Assembly: GCA_018993265.1 (NCBI GenBank)
Contig: JAGKSW010000095.1
Location: 1-64,000 of the forward strand
DNA: 64,000 nucleotides
From: Nostoc sp. TH1S01
Lineage (GTDB): Bacteria; Cyanobacteriota; Cyanobacteriia; Cyanobacteriales; Nostocaceae
Direction: 5' to 3'
Under the pieces are notes generated by a model. The model did no database searches and had not been told where the DNA came from. It saw only the letters and a list, made by a program, of their open reading frames with translations. The translations under genes and the position numbers were made by a program. How positions within the stretch are numbered: the stretch's first letter is position 1; each line of letters opens with the position of its first letter. Below, one piece after another: positions 1 through 7,325 of this stretch.

Positions 1-110
1 GAATTCCCCTGGGGGTATTTTAAACAAACTTTGTACATTTTTGAAAGTCAAGTTTGCCTGTTTAAAACTCTATAAATCAGGAAAACTTGACAAATAGTCA
101 AACATTTCGT

Positions 111-698
111 TTATGCTAACTGTTCTACGCGCTGGTAGATTGCTAAAAGATTTAGCTGTAGATCGTTACTCAGACGACGTTCAATAATAGTCACTGGCAT
201 AGTTAATTTGGGCCAGACTTGGATGGTGTAGCAAAGGTTAGTTCCCATAGTTCCATCAAGGGAAGTAGGTTCTAGGCTCCAACTACCAGAAAAGCCTTTG
301 AAATCTCCCTCAACCATAGAAAAACTAATTTCTTTGGGAAAATGTTCTTGCAAGTCCAAAACGACACGGGCGCAAAAGTTGAAATTCAATAAACGCTGAG
401 AGCCTACTTGCTCAAGTCGAATACCACCGTTAGGATGCTCCAGTAAACGACTTTTAGCGAGATTAGGGATAAAGTCAACTAAGGCTTCATAATCTGTCAA
501 CACTTGCCATATACATTCCACAGGATGAGGAATGTGGATTTTGGCTGAAATTTGTCGTTGTCGTTCTGCTATTTTCTCGATTTGGACAACTACAGGCGGC
601 AAATTAGCTGCATCAACAGCCAAATTGTCTTCTAGGCTAGTGTCATCAATAGCAGCGGTGAAATCAAGGTTAGCTGTAAGGTTTTGTTGTTCAGTCAC
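111..698 (-). CDS. SRPBCC/START-like cyclase-dehydrase family protein
   Basis: A 195-residue protein with one SRPBCC (polyketide cyclase/COQ10-like) fold from about residue 48 to the end. The typical opening is visible (HIPHPVECIWQVLTDYEALVDFIPN), followed by alternating strands and a C-terminal helix. The first 45 residues are acidic and probably disordered. Such proteins bind hydrophobic ligands in a helix-grip cavity; the ligand here is unknown. It starts with GTG at 698, only 9 bases after the stop of the upstream kinase gene, so the two are probably co-transcribed. No Shine-Dalgarno is obvious at the GTG, which makes translational coupling likely. The family is clear, the role is not. 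Confidence 0.8.
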   Translation of the reverse strand: MTEQQNLTANLDFTAAIDDTSLEDNLAVDAANLPPVVVQIEKIAERQRQISAKIHIPHPVECIWQVLTDYEALVDFIPNLAKSRLLEHPNGGIRLEQVGSQRLLNFNFCARVVLDLQEHFPKEISFSMVEGDFKGFSGSWSLEPTSLDGTMGTNLCYTIQVWPKLTMPVTIIERRLSNDLQLNLLAIYQRVEQLA

Positions 699-707
699 GG
701 TCAGAAT

Positions 708-2762
708 TTATAATTCGCTTTCGTCCGAAAATTGTGGCAGTGTAAGAGTAAAACAAACTTGGCTTTTTTCAGAATCGGGGATGGGAGTACTTTCAACGGC
801 GATCGCTCCATTTAAATGCTGTACCAAAGATTTTACTAAAGCCAGTCCTAAACCTGTTCCTGGAGTCCATCGTCCACCTTTACCACGACGGAACCGATCA
901 AAGATGTAGGTTGCTTCTTCTTCAGAAATTCCCCGTCCTGTATTAGTCACTTTAATAATAACTTGATCGATTAATTGTTCAACTTGGTGATAAGCTCGCA
1001 CATGAATTACCGTTTCCGCCTCCGAGTATGTACAGGCATTCGTGAATAATTCTTGCAAGATCCGGTTAAAACTTTCTAATTCGGTCTGTATTTTTAAGGA
1101 ATCCTGGGGTAAATCTAGATTTATAGTTAAAGCTTTAGCTGATAGTGTTGAACTCAGATTGCTGGTTAATGCTTGAACTCTGGTATTTAAATCTATTGTT
1201 TCAAATTGCGGACGTTCTTGCTGAGACTCTAATTTTTGGAGTGTCAACAGATCGTTGATTAAGTTAATTTCTTTCGTACATTCTTGCTCTAGAATATCCA
1301 TGTATCTGGCTTGACGTTCTGGTTGAATTCCAGGCAAGCGCAAATTCTTGATCGACATTTGCATGTTTGTTAGTGGATACCGCAAGCGATCGCTCATGTT
1401 ACTCAAAAATTCATCTTTAAGATGATTGAGTTCCCGTAGTTGATCAACATACTGCCGTGTTTTTTCATGCAATTTTGCTTGCAGTTCCAGGCTGCTTTGG
1501 AGTTTGGCTGTGCGCTCATCTACCAAAGTCTGTACCTGCCGCAATGTTTGTGATTGAATAATGGCGTTGCTCATCTGGGCGCAGACCATTTCCACCAAAT
1601 TTAATTCTGAAGGTTGCCAACTACGGGCTGTTTTTTGTTGTAGGACAATAAATCCTAAAATTTTGCCTTGATTTTCTAATGGCACTAACAGTAAAGATGG
1701 CAAAACACCCACTGTAAACAATGAAGCAACTGTCACCGTATCTTGCAGGTCTGTGTAGTCTTCAATTACTACTGCTTTGCCTGAGTCTGTAAACACACGT
1801 TGACACAAGCCACACTCAGAAATCAGAAATGACTGCGGCTCAGTATCTGATTTATTAGTGGCACAACTAGGTGGATTATGGTTCCACTCGGCAACTACAG
1901 TGGCTTTTGCTTTGGGAATTTGTTTTTTAGGTTGAGTTCTAAATAAAGGATCTGTATATTTAAGCAATATGAGCAAGCCTCGGTCTGCCTGTAAAGATTC
2001 CGCAGTCGAGGCAATTCCTAACTGGAGCATTTGATTTAGCTCCAAATTGCTCCGACTTAATATAGTTAATTGCTTGATTAAGCTTTGATGTTGCTCGCTT
2101 TTTTGCAAATGCTGTTGTTGTGAAGCGATTAATTGAACTTGAGCAACTTGAGAAAAAGCGATCGCACAAGATGATTCAACAAAATTTAACAGTTGTTTTT
2201 CTGACTCGCTCCAATCATAGGGCTGAAATTTGATCAGACTAATCACGCCATTAATTTGTCCAGCAAACCTGGTAGGAATGGCCAAAACTGATCTGATTGG
2301 TACTTGGAGGTGTTGTCCTCCTATTACCAGACTATCTTGGATAGTAGAAATATCCTCAATCGTGAAGGGTTCTGCTGCACATTGAACTATGGGCGAGTCC
2401 ATTAACAAATGTTCTGTGGAAAATAATTGACCGGGATACGGCATTGCCAAATACTCATCAGAACACCAATTGACAGCAATAGATTCTTTGGATGCTGTAC
2501 TGGCAGATACTGTGACTAAACAGCAGCAATCGACTTTGAAGGCATTGCCTAGCAATCGAGCAATTTCTTGCAGCATCAATGCAGTTGCTGAGTTATTGGC
2601 GATAATGTGATTGATTTTTTGTACCAACTGAAGAGTTGGTTCGTTCTGATGCTGCATCAGCTTGAGTGGGTATGATTGTAGTCTATCTAGGTCATCTGGG
2701 CACTGTGGCGGCAATGATAAATGTTTTTTCATTCCTGGCACGCTTTTGGATAATGACCTCAT
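708..2762 (-). CDS. GAF-GAF histidine kinase-like protein lacking the phospho-acceptor His
   Basis: About 684 residues from the ATG at 2762; a TTG lies 15 bases upstream. Two GAF domains (about 60-205 and 235-400) are followed by a coiled coil (about 405-450), a dimerisation helix pair (about 450-520) and an HATPase domain (about 555-675) with a good N box (ELFTNA) and G boxes (NTGRGIS, GTGLGLALV). The H box should read SHELRTPL but reads SDRLRYPL, so the acceptor His is Asp458 (codon at 1389-1391). It is soluble, with no membrane segment. No response regulator gene is adjacent; the SRPBCC gene follows by 9 bases. It may be a pseudo-kinase that signals by dimerisation or acts on another kinase; that is inference. 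Confidence 0.85.
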   Translation of the reverse strand: MRSLSKSVPGMKKHLSLPPQCPDDLDRLQSYPLKLMQHQNEPTLQLVQKINHIIANNSATALMLQEIARLLGNAFKVDCCCLVTVSASTASKESIAVNWCSDEYLAMPYPGQLFSTEHLLMDSPIVQCAAEPFTIEDISTIQDSLVIGGQHLQVPIRSVLAIPTRFAGQINGVISLIKFQPYDWSESEKQLLNFVESSCAIAFSQVAQVQLIASQQQHLQKSEQHQSLIKQLTILSRSNLELNQMLQLGIASTAESLQADRGLLILLKYTDPLFRTQPKKQIPKAKATVVAEWNHNPPSCATNKSDTEPQSFLISECGLCQRVFTDSGKAVVIEDYTDLQDTVTVASLFTVGVLPSLLLVPLENQGKILGFIVLQQKTARSWQPSELNLVEMVCAQMSNAIIQSQTLRQVQTLVDERTAKLQSSLELQAKLHEKTRQYVDQLRELNHLKDEFLSNMSDRLRYPLTNMQMSIKNLRLPGIQPERQARYMDILEQECTKEINLINDLLTLQKLESQQERPQFETIDLNTRVQALTSNLSSTLSAKALTINLDLPQDSLKIQTELESFNRILQELFTNACTYSEAETVIHVRAYHQVEQLIDQVIIKVTNTGRGISEEEATYIFDRFRRGKGGRWTPGTGLGLALVKSLVQHLNGAIAVESTPIPDSEKSQVCFTLTLPQFSDESEL

Positions 2763-3440
2763 ATTGTATGCACCCAATTTCTTGGCATATTATTTTCATT
2801 TAGTTATGTCTCTGCACCCTAGTCAGTGGCAAATCTTTTATCAAGAGTTTATCTCACCTGTTATAGCCCCTTTCTCTGGCAGATGAATAAGTAACTGGTA
2901 TATTAAACTAATTTATACATGGGTAGATAAAAATCTCTAAAATATATTAAGTGCTGCTTACAGAGGATTTGGGGCTTTTAGGGAGACCTAAACTACTAGA
3001 CTTTGGCCTAGGATAGCTTGTCCGTAACTATACATAAACCGTAATTTCTCTAGAATTAAGATAAAAACTCTCAAAATCATTACCGCATTAATACTGCTAA
3101 TCAGATTAAATTTAGTAATATTTATTGCTAAATCTTTTTCTTGTGCTAAGTACATTTCTGTGGGTTTGCCAAAAATTAAATTCTATTATGACAGAACCTC
3201 TGAAAAAAGTATGTGAGTGCTTTTGTTCTCTGTGAAAGATTTATAAAGGTTAATACCGAGTTTTTGGCTAGATTTGTTAAGTAATGATAAAACTTTGCAT
3301 TTAATGTATGAAGTTTCATTGCCTAGCTGTGACTCAAAGTCCAGTTTGCTCGTGATCTGGAATTTTGTGTTTGCAGCTTAACAAATAGATATAAATATTT
3401 TAGATAAAAAATATTGATCAAGTGCAGCAGCTAAAAATTG
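2763..3440. other. Intergenic region, no gene seen
   Basis: AT-rich stretch between two minus-strand genes. I see no coding frame with plausible composition and no recognisable RNA. It ends at the terminator at 3441-3480. A promoter for the kinase gene should lie at its left edge but I cannot place it. Confidence 0.5.
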
Positions 3441-3480
3441 AAAGCAGCTTAGTTACCCGAATGAATAACTAAGCTGCTTT
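3441..3480 (-). terminator. Perfect 15-bp hairpin, terminator of the RHH gene
   Basis: Arms 3441-3455 and 3466-3480 are perfectly complementary (AAAGCAGCTTAGTTA and its complement) around a 10-base loop. It sits 15 bases past the stop of the minus-strand RHH gene, and the minus-strand 3' side is T-rich. Confidence 0.7.
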
Positions 3481-3495
3481 CTAGAGAATTTAAAA

Positions 3496-3831
3496 TTATC
3501 CAGCCAAACTTTCGACGCTGAGAGGAACCATATCCCCGTTTCTTGTGAGTCCTAATAACATAGGCTGTTGAGGTTGAATTAATTGACCTGTAAGTACACA
3601 ACGTTCTTCCTGCTGAGCGGTGGCGGCTATGCTAGCTCGAATATCGGCTCGTGAAAATCGCGGTTTCCATTCACCGGATTTTTGCTGGACATAATTCCAG
3701 AGAATATCGCGGATTAAGGCTTGATAGCCTTGATTGCCAGCTATTTCTTTGAGTTTGTCTTTGAGTTCTCGCTCCAGACGAATGCTAGTAACTTCCATAT
3801 CGGTAGTTGGAGTGCGAGTAATCGTATGCAT
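3496..3831 (-). CDS. Ribbon-helix-helix (CopG-like) regulator
   Basis: A 111-residue protein. Residues 12-50 fit a ribbon-helix-helix DNA-binding fold: a strand (MEVTSIRLERELKDKL), then two helices (KEIAGNQGYQALIRDILWNYVQQ). The C-terminal half (RCVLTGQLIQPQQPMLLGL) is a small beta-rich segment I do not recognise. The ATG at 3831 is preceded by AAGGAG eight bases upstream, which fixes the start. It stands alone with its own terminator, and no toxin gene is adjacent, so a role as a stand-alone cyanobacterial regulator is more likely than an antitoxin role. The gene at 27555 has a similar layout. Confidence 0.75.
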   Translation of the reverse strand: MHTITRTPTTDMEVTSIRLERELKDKLKEIAGNQGYQALIRDILWNYVQQKSGEWKPRFSRADIRASIAATAQQEERCVLTGQLIQPQQPMLLGLTRNGDMVPLSVESLAG

Positions 3832-3902
3832 GACTTTTTCTCCTTGAAGGTATAGACAGGATAGTAATACAAGTGTAGTATGTTTAAAGGAATGTTCAAT
3901 AG

Positions 3903-4216
3903 GTGAAATTTTCTGTGAAATCCATTTACCCCATCTCTACTTCCTTGCGTGCGACCAACTGCCGATCTAGTTGGGAATCAGCCGCTGCGGGAGTGGAGTA
4001 TTTATTTATGGGCGATGGTAGCCATATTCATGGGCTAATCACAGAGGGGAATTATGATTTTAGATATCTCGGCATAGGCGTGCTGAATGCAAAACCACAA
4101 CTGCAACAAATAAGCGGGAGGTACAGACAAGAGAATGCTGTACCGATATAACACCAGAGAAGTTTTTGGTAAATTTCTAACCCCCGCTTCACTTAGACCA
4201 GAAGCGGGGGTTTTTT
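3903..4216 (+). ncRNA. Candidate structured RNA or leader upstream of the HNH gene
   Basis: This stretch has no convincing protein frame; an 82-codon frame at 3903-4151 has un-protein-like composition. It carries a hairpin (GGTACAG at 4120-4126 with CTGTACC at 4138-4144) and ends in a near-ideal intrinsic terminator at 4179-4216, only 17 bases before the next start codon. Either a small RNA ends here or this is an attenuated leader of the HNH operon. I could not match it to 6S RNA, tmRNA, RNase P RNA or Yfr1. The 5' boundary is a guess. Confidence 0.3.
4179..4216 (+). terminator. Strong intrinsic terminator or attenuator
   Basis: Stem AACCCCCGCTTC (4179-4190) with GAAGCGGGGGTT (4201-4212), a 10-base loop and a T run to 4216. 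It lies directly in front of the HNH gene's ribosome binding site, so readthrough control is possible. Confidence 0.85.
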
Positions 4217-4232
4217 AATAAGGAGTGAAGCT

Positions 4233-4751
4233 GTGACGAGCGTAATGCAAGTGTTAGAGCAATCCGTAGTGGTATTGTCGCAAAATTACTTGCCTCTGTG
4301 TCGCGTAAATATCAAGCGAGCGATTGTGCTGTTAGTAACAAACAAAGCAGAACCACTTGATTTTGCTACTGAAGGCGGATGGCGAGTTCATTCACCCAGT
4401 TTAGTAATTGACGTACCAAAACACATTCGGTTGAAAATTGGCTCTAATGAAGGGACATGGAAAGTACCACCAGTAAATCGGCGAGAAGTTTTGCGGCGAG
4501 ACCATCACACTTGTCAATATTGCGGTAGCAGCAAACGTCTGACCTTAGATCACGTCATACCCCGATCCAAAGGTGGCTTACATACCTGGGATAACGTAGT
4601 CACAGCTTGTGAAAGATGTAACTCCCGAAAAGGTGATCGCACTTTGTCTGAGACTGGAATGCGGCTACGGAAAATACCAAAAGCACCCATTCATCCCGCG
4701 ATCGCTTTTGCAGAACAATTTTGGACAAATGTGCAAGCAAACCTGGAATAG
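4233..4751 (+). CDS. HNH endonuclease family protein
   Basis: 172 residues from a GTG start. AAGGAG seven bases upstream supports the GTG at 4233 over the ATG at 4245. Residues 80-135 form a complete HNH/beta-beta-alpha-metal module with zinc-binding Cys94, Cys97, Cys126 and Cys129, the DH pair at 106-107 in LTLDHVIPRSKGG, and the closing Asn in CERCNSRKG. The first 75 residues are a conserved N-terminal domain of this cyanobacterial group, often seen on stand-alone HNH proteins. There is no intein, intron or RuvC partner nearby, so it does not look like a homing or IscB-type enzyme. The DNA target is unknown. It forms a probable operon with the gene 16 bases downstream. Confidence 0.85.
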   Translation: MTSVMQVLEQSVVVLSQNYLPLCRVNIKRAIVLLVTNKAEPLDFATEGGWRVHSPSLVIDVPKHIRLKIGSNEGTWKVPPVNRREVLRRDHHTCQYCGSSKRLTLDHVIPRSKGGLHTWDNVVTACERCNSRKGDRTLSETGMRLRKIPKAPIHPAIAFAEQFWTNVQANLE

Positions 4752-4767
4752 CAGGAGAGCATAAGGA

Positions 4768-5157
4768 ATGCTGAAATTAACTTACACCGAAAGGAGCTTT
4801 TGTTTAGAGTGTATTCCTCAGTCACTAGAGGAGTGGGTAGCACAGCGTGTAATCTTCGCTATGCGAGTTGGACAAAATCTGTGTGTTGAACCCAGTACTG
4901 CTTCCTTTTTGCTACCTGTTGATCTGCCAGGGGTAGAAGCACTCAAGGCGGAGGTGAAACGAGATGATCGGGAAGTCATAGCCTTGTGTGTCTGCGATAG
5001 CGAATATGTGGAAGTCTCCCTACGCGGTTCTTGGCTATCAAACAGTGCTGAAGATTCTGTGGGTGTGTTCATCACCACAATGAGCGATCGCACTGAGTTC
5101 TTTCTGCACAAATTGTGGCAAGAAGCGCAAGCTTGTGCTTCTGTGATGAGCGAGTAA
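4768..5157 (+). CDS. Conserved hypothetical protein, HNH gene partner
   Basis: A soluble alpha/beta protein of 129 residues with no signal peptide or membrane segment. I do not recognise a named domain. It starts 16 bases after the HNH stop, with GGAGAGCATAAGG before the ATG, so the two genes are very likely one transcript. It contains several cysteines (Cys12, Cys14 and a CVC near residue 75) in no obvious metal-binding spacing. The function may relate to the nuclease but nothing in the sequence proves that. Confidence 0.7.
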   Translation: MLKLTYTERSFCLECIPQSLEEWVAQRVIFAMRVGQNLCVEPSTASFLLPVDLPGVEALKAEVKRDDREVIALCVCDSEYVEVSLRGSWLSNSAEDSVGVFITTMSDRTEFFLHKLWQEAQACASVMSE

Positions 5158-5162
5158 CAAAA

Positions 5163-5216
5163 GTATCAAGTGTGAAGTGTGAAGTATGAAGTATGAAGTA
5201 TGAAATTTCATACTTC
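5163..5216. repeat. Short tandem heptamer repeat (GAAGTRT-type STRR)
   Basis: Five to six consecutive heptamers of the type TGAAGTG/TGAAGTA lie between convergent genes. They run into the last codons of the deacetylase gene at 5216. The same family recurs at 11365, 15355, 26761, 43250 and 62255. Confidence 0.8.
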
Positions 5217-6058
5217 TACTTTCCACTTCCTTCTAACAGTTCGGGTATTGTCACGAATCGGTAGCCTTGCTGTTTCAGCCCGGTGATGATTTGTGGCAGT
5301 GCTTGTACTGTTCTTTTGCGATCACCACCACCATCGTGCATTAAAACAATAGCTCCTGATTTTGCACCTTTCAACACATTATTTACAAACGCTTGGGGTT
5401 TAGCACGGGGGTCAGTATCGGCGGAAGTCAAAGACCACATAACTACAGAATATTTCTGGCTTTTGGCGTAAGCAGCTAATCCATTATTTAAAAAGCCCCC
5501 AGGAGGTCGAAACAAAGTTGTTTTGACTCCTGTTGTTTTGTAAATCAGGTCAGAGGTGCGATCAATTTCCTTTTTGGCTGTGGCTGCATCCATGTTTTTA
5601 TACCAGTGATGCCAAGTATGGTTGCCGATGGCGTGTCCCTCAGCTACAACTTGCTTGGCAAGTTCAGGATTTGCTTGTAAAGCACTCCCTACCCAAAAAA
5701 ATGTCACCTTGACGTTATTTGCTTTGAAGATATCCAGCATTTGTAAGGTTGTTTTTGGCCAAGGGCCATCATCAACAGTCAAGGCAATAACTTTCTCTTT
5801 ATTACTAGGGTCTACTTTATATAAGGTTTTTCCTTGAAATTTTGCCGGAACCTCGAAATTAAGGTTTTCTGGCTGAGTTGATGGCTGTGAATTACCATCT
5901 CTTGGGTTGGTGACTGGTTGATTTGGTGCTTGTGCTGCATGAACTTTGTTAATTGGTTGGGTATTTTCCAATTTTGCAGACGTGCTACAGCTTGTTACAC
6001 AAAAGGCGATCGCAACACCACCAAATATTCTGTATAACTTCAGGTCTTTTTCTTTCAC
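5216..6058 (-). CDS. Polysaccharide deacetylase (NodB/CE4) lipoprotein
   Basis: 280 residues. A lipoprotein signal ends in VTSC (Cys24), so the enzyme should sit on a membrane facing the periplasm. A low-complexity linker to about residue 75 precedes the NodB domain (88-275). The CE4 motifs are present: VDDGP with the catalytic Asp96/97, HTWHH with metal ligands His147 and His151, RPPGG, the AD.DP region and LMHDGG. It should remove N-acetyl groups from peptidoglycan or an exopolysaccharide; which one cannot be told. The start is a GTG at 6058 preceded by AGGAA. The gene is single, facing away from the tRNA array. Confidence 0.9.
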   Translation of the reverse strand: MKEKDLKLYRIFGGVAIAFCVTSCSTSAKLENTQPINKVHAAQAPNQPVTNPRDGNSQPSTQPENLNFEVPAKFQGKTLYKVDPSNKEKVIALTVDDGPWPKTTLQMLDIFKANNVKVTFFWVGSALQANPELAKQVVAEGHAIGNHTWHHWYKNMDAATAKKEIDRTSDLIYKTTGVKTTLFRPPGGFLNNGLAAYAKSQKYSVVMWSLTSADTDPRAKPQAFVNNVLKGAKSGAIVLMHDGGGDRKRTVQALPQIITGLKQQGYRFVTIPELLEGSGK

Positions 6059-6183
6059 ATTAGGTTCCTAAAAATATTCAGCCCATCATAAGCTTGTAGT
6101 TTTACTTTTTAGAGAGGTTAATAAGTCAAAAGCTTGGCAATATAGGGGTTTTCAGCAATTTTCAAAAATTTTTCCTCAACCCC

Positions 6184-6213
6184 TTGACATCTTTTGTAGT
6201 ATTTATGTAGTAT
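6184..6213 (+). promoter_or_regulatory. Candidate sigma70-type promoter ahead of the tRNA array
   Basis: TTGACA at 6184-6189, an 18-base spacer, then TAGTAT at 6208-6213 with AAAT following. It points to the small frame at 6258 and the tRNA array from 6571, with no terminator obvious in between except the hairpin at 6527-6561. Confidence 0.45.
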
Positions 6214-6257
6214 AAATGTAGTGAGGCGAAAGACAAAGCCTCCAAACAGTAAAAGTC

Positions 6258-6452
6258 ATGTTCTACACAAACATACAGAACAGGCACTGGAATCAACGAA
6301 AGCTTCCAGTCAACCAAGCCTCTCTCACTTCTAAACAACCAGAAGTAGAGGATATCAAAGCCAAAAATTCTCAATTGGCTCAAGCGAAAACCGCCGAATA
6401 CATCAGTAATACACAACAGGTTTATTACTTAGAGCGTCGGTTATTTGGTTAA
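6258..6452 (+). CDS. Possible 64-residue protein ahead of the tRNA array
   Basis: A small polar frame ending in a distinctive VYYLERRLFG tail. It begins about 45 bases after a good promoter, but there is no ribosome binding site before the ATG. The composition (Gln, Lys, Ala rich) is plausible for a real soluble protein. An opposing 84-codon frame covers the same DNA and looks less protein-like. It could be a leader peptide or an untranslated leader of the tRNA transcript. Confidence 0.35.
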   Translation: MFYTNIQNRHWNQRKLPVNQASLTSKQPEVEDIKAKNSQLAQAKTAEYISNTQQVYYLERRLFG

Positions 6453-6526
6453 AAGTTTTTCTCAAGCAAAGTAATTTTTCCGAACCTTGAAAACTTAATA
6501 AGGAATGGGCAAGTTCACCAAAAATT

Positions 6527-6561
6527 ATCTGTGCCTATGAGCCTAAAAATTAGGCACAGAT
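6527..6561 (+). promoter_or_regulatory. Perfect 11-bp hairpin just before the tRNA array
   Basis: ATCTGTGCCTA (6527-6537) and TAGGCACAGAT (6551-6561) pair perfectly around a 13-base loop and end 9 bases before the first tRNA. No T run follows, so it is not a standard terminator. It may be a processing signal or part of the control of the array. Confidence 0.5.
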
Positions 6562-6570
6562 ACCAAACAT

Positions 6571-6647
6571 GGGGGTATAGCTCAAATGGTGAGAGCGATC
6601 GCCTGTTAAGCGAAAGGTCGCAGGTTCAAACCCTGCCGAGGCAGCCA
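6571..6647 (+). tRNA. tRNA-Asn(GTT)-like, acceptor stem broken
   Basis: Anticodon GTT at 6605-6607. The D, anticodon and T arms are recognisable, and the 3' part (CGAGGCA G CCA) fits tRNA-Asn. The 5' strand GGGGGTA does not pair with it, so the acceptor stem is disrupted. A HIP1 site (6595-6602) forms part of the D and anticodon stems. Probably a chimeric or dead gene. CCA is encoded. Confidence 0.6.
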
Positions 6648-6652
6648 TTCAT

Positions 6653-6725
6653 TGCCGGGTGGACGAATTGGAAAGTCGCATCGCTCTGAACGATGAGGTT
6701 GCAGGTTCAAACCCTGCCCTGGCAA
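6653..6725 (+). tRNA. tRNA-Gln(CTG)
   Basis: Acceptor TGCCGGG pairs with CCTGGCA, with one G-T pair. The 5-bp anticodon stem is CATCG/CGATG, the anticodon CTG is at 6686-6688, the T arm is GCAGG-TTCAAAC-CCTGC, and the discriminator is A. CCA is not encoded. Confidence 0.85.
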
Positions 6726-6728
6726 TAA

Positions 6729-6804
6729 AGCCCTGTGGTGTAATTGGCAACATCCCGCCCTTTGAAGGCGAAGATTCCAGGTTCGACCCCTGGCAGGGCT
6801 GCCA
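6729..6804 (+). tRNA. tRNA-Gln(TTG)
   Basis: Perfect acceptor AGCCCTG/CAGGGCT, anticodon TTG at 6762-6764, T arm CCAGG-TTCGACC-CCTGG, discriminator G, CCA encoded. The outer anticodon-stem pair is mismatched. Confidence 0.85.
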
Positions 6805-6810
6805 AATTTT

Positions 6811-6887
6811 GCTCTTGTAGCCCAATTGGAAGAGGCTGCCGTCTCAAAAACGGTATGTTGTGGGTTCAAATCCCACCAAGAGTACCA
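6811..6887 (+). tRNA. tRNA with Leu anticodon CAA, class I body
   Basis: Acceptor GCTCTTG/CAAGAGT, anticodon CAA at 6845-6847, T arm GTGGG-TTCAAAT-CCCAC, discriminator A, CCA encoded. The variable loop is only five bases (ATGTT), whereas bacterial tRNA-Leu normally has a long variable arm. Confidence 0.8.
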
Positions 6888-6893
6888 AAACTA

Positions 6894-6972
6894 GCTCCTG
6901 TAGCCCAACTGGAAGAGGCGGCAGACTTAAAATCTGTTAGTTGTGTGGGTTCAACTCCCACCAGGAGTACCA
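6894..6972 (+). tRNA. tRNA with Leu anticodon TAA, class I body
   Basis: Acceptor GCTCCTG/CAGGAGT, anticodon TAA at 6928-6930, T arm GTGGG-TTCAACT-CCCAC, discriminator A, CCA encoded. The variable loop is about seven bases with no arm. Close sister of the preceding gene. Confidence 0.8.
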
Positions 6973-6973
6973 A

Positions 6974-7047
6974 CGGGATGTGGCGCAACTTGGTAGCGCG
7001 GCAGCTTTGGGAGCTGAAGGTTGCAGGTTCAAATCCTGCCATCCCGA
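6974..7047 (+). tRNA. tRNA-Pro(TGG)
   Basis: Perfect acceptor CGGGATG/CATCCCG, D stem GCGC/GCGC, anticodon TGG at 7008-7010, T arm GCAGG-TTCAAAT-CCTGC, discriminator A. CCA is not encoded. Confidence 0.9.
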
Positions 7048-7050
7048 TAT

Positions 7051-7149
7051 GCCCCTGTGACGGAACGGCATACGTGCTGGAATCAGAGTCCAGATTTTGC
7101 AGCTACCCTTCGGGAAGCCGCTTCGCGTCTACGACTCCTGTCAGGGGTA
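7051..7149 (+). tRNA. tRNA with Leu anticodon CAG, T arm interrupted by a repeat
   Basis: Acceptor GCCCCTG/CAGGGGT, anticodon stem CTGGA/TCCAG, anticodon CAG at 7084-7086. After GCAG the T arm is broken by a 30-base insert (7103-7132), then resumes as GACTCCTGT. Comparison with the next tRNA shows what is missing. Probably a pseudogene unless the insert folds into a tolerated T-arm extension. Confidence 0.75.
7103..7132. repeat. Small dispersed palindromic repeat inside a tRNA gene
   Basis: The 30-base element opens CTACCCTTCGGGAAGCCGC and closes GCGTCTAC. It contains two mini-hairpins (CCC-TTC-GGG and GAAG-CCG-CTTC). A second copy lies at 15398-15431 and a related piece at 40207-40243. It matches the style of the very small mobile repeats known from Nostoc genomes. 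Confidence 0.8.
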
Positions 7150-7153
7150 CTAA

Positions 7154-7230
<77 letters not shown>

Positions 7231-7242
7231 AAATCAAAGTAT

Positions 7243-7316
7243 GCCCTTGTAGCCCAACCGGAAGAGGCGCTTCGCTTAGAACGAGGAGGTTACTGGTTCA
7301 AATCCAGTCAGGGGCA
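7243..7316 (+). tRNA. tRNA with Leu anticodon TAG, class I body
   Basis: Acceptor GCCCTTG/CAGGGGC with one T-G pair, anticodon TAG at 7277-7279, variable loop AGGTT, T arm ACTGG-TTCAAAT-CCAGT, discriminator A. CCA is not encoded. Confidence 0.8.
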
Positions 7317-7325
7317 TTGGTGAAA

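Noticed and set aside
2662-2886. 74-codon plus-strand frame
   Set aside because: Mostly antisense to the start of the histidine kinase gene, no ribosome binding site.
3903-4151. 82-codon plus-strand frame
   Set aside because: Composition is not protein-like and a strong terminator follows; treated as possible RNA.
4233-4751. HNH gene as part of an IscB or group I intron homing system
   Set aside because: No RuvC domain, intron or omega-type RNA association; its N-terminal domain is that of stand-alone cyanobacterial HNH proteins.
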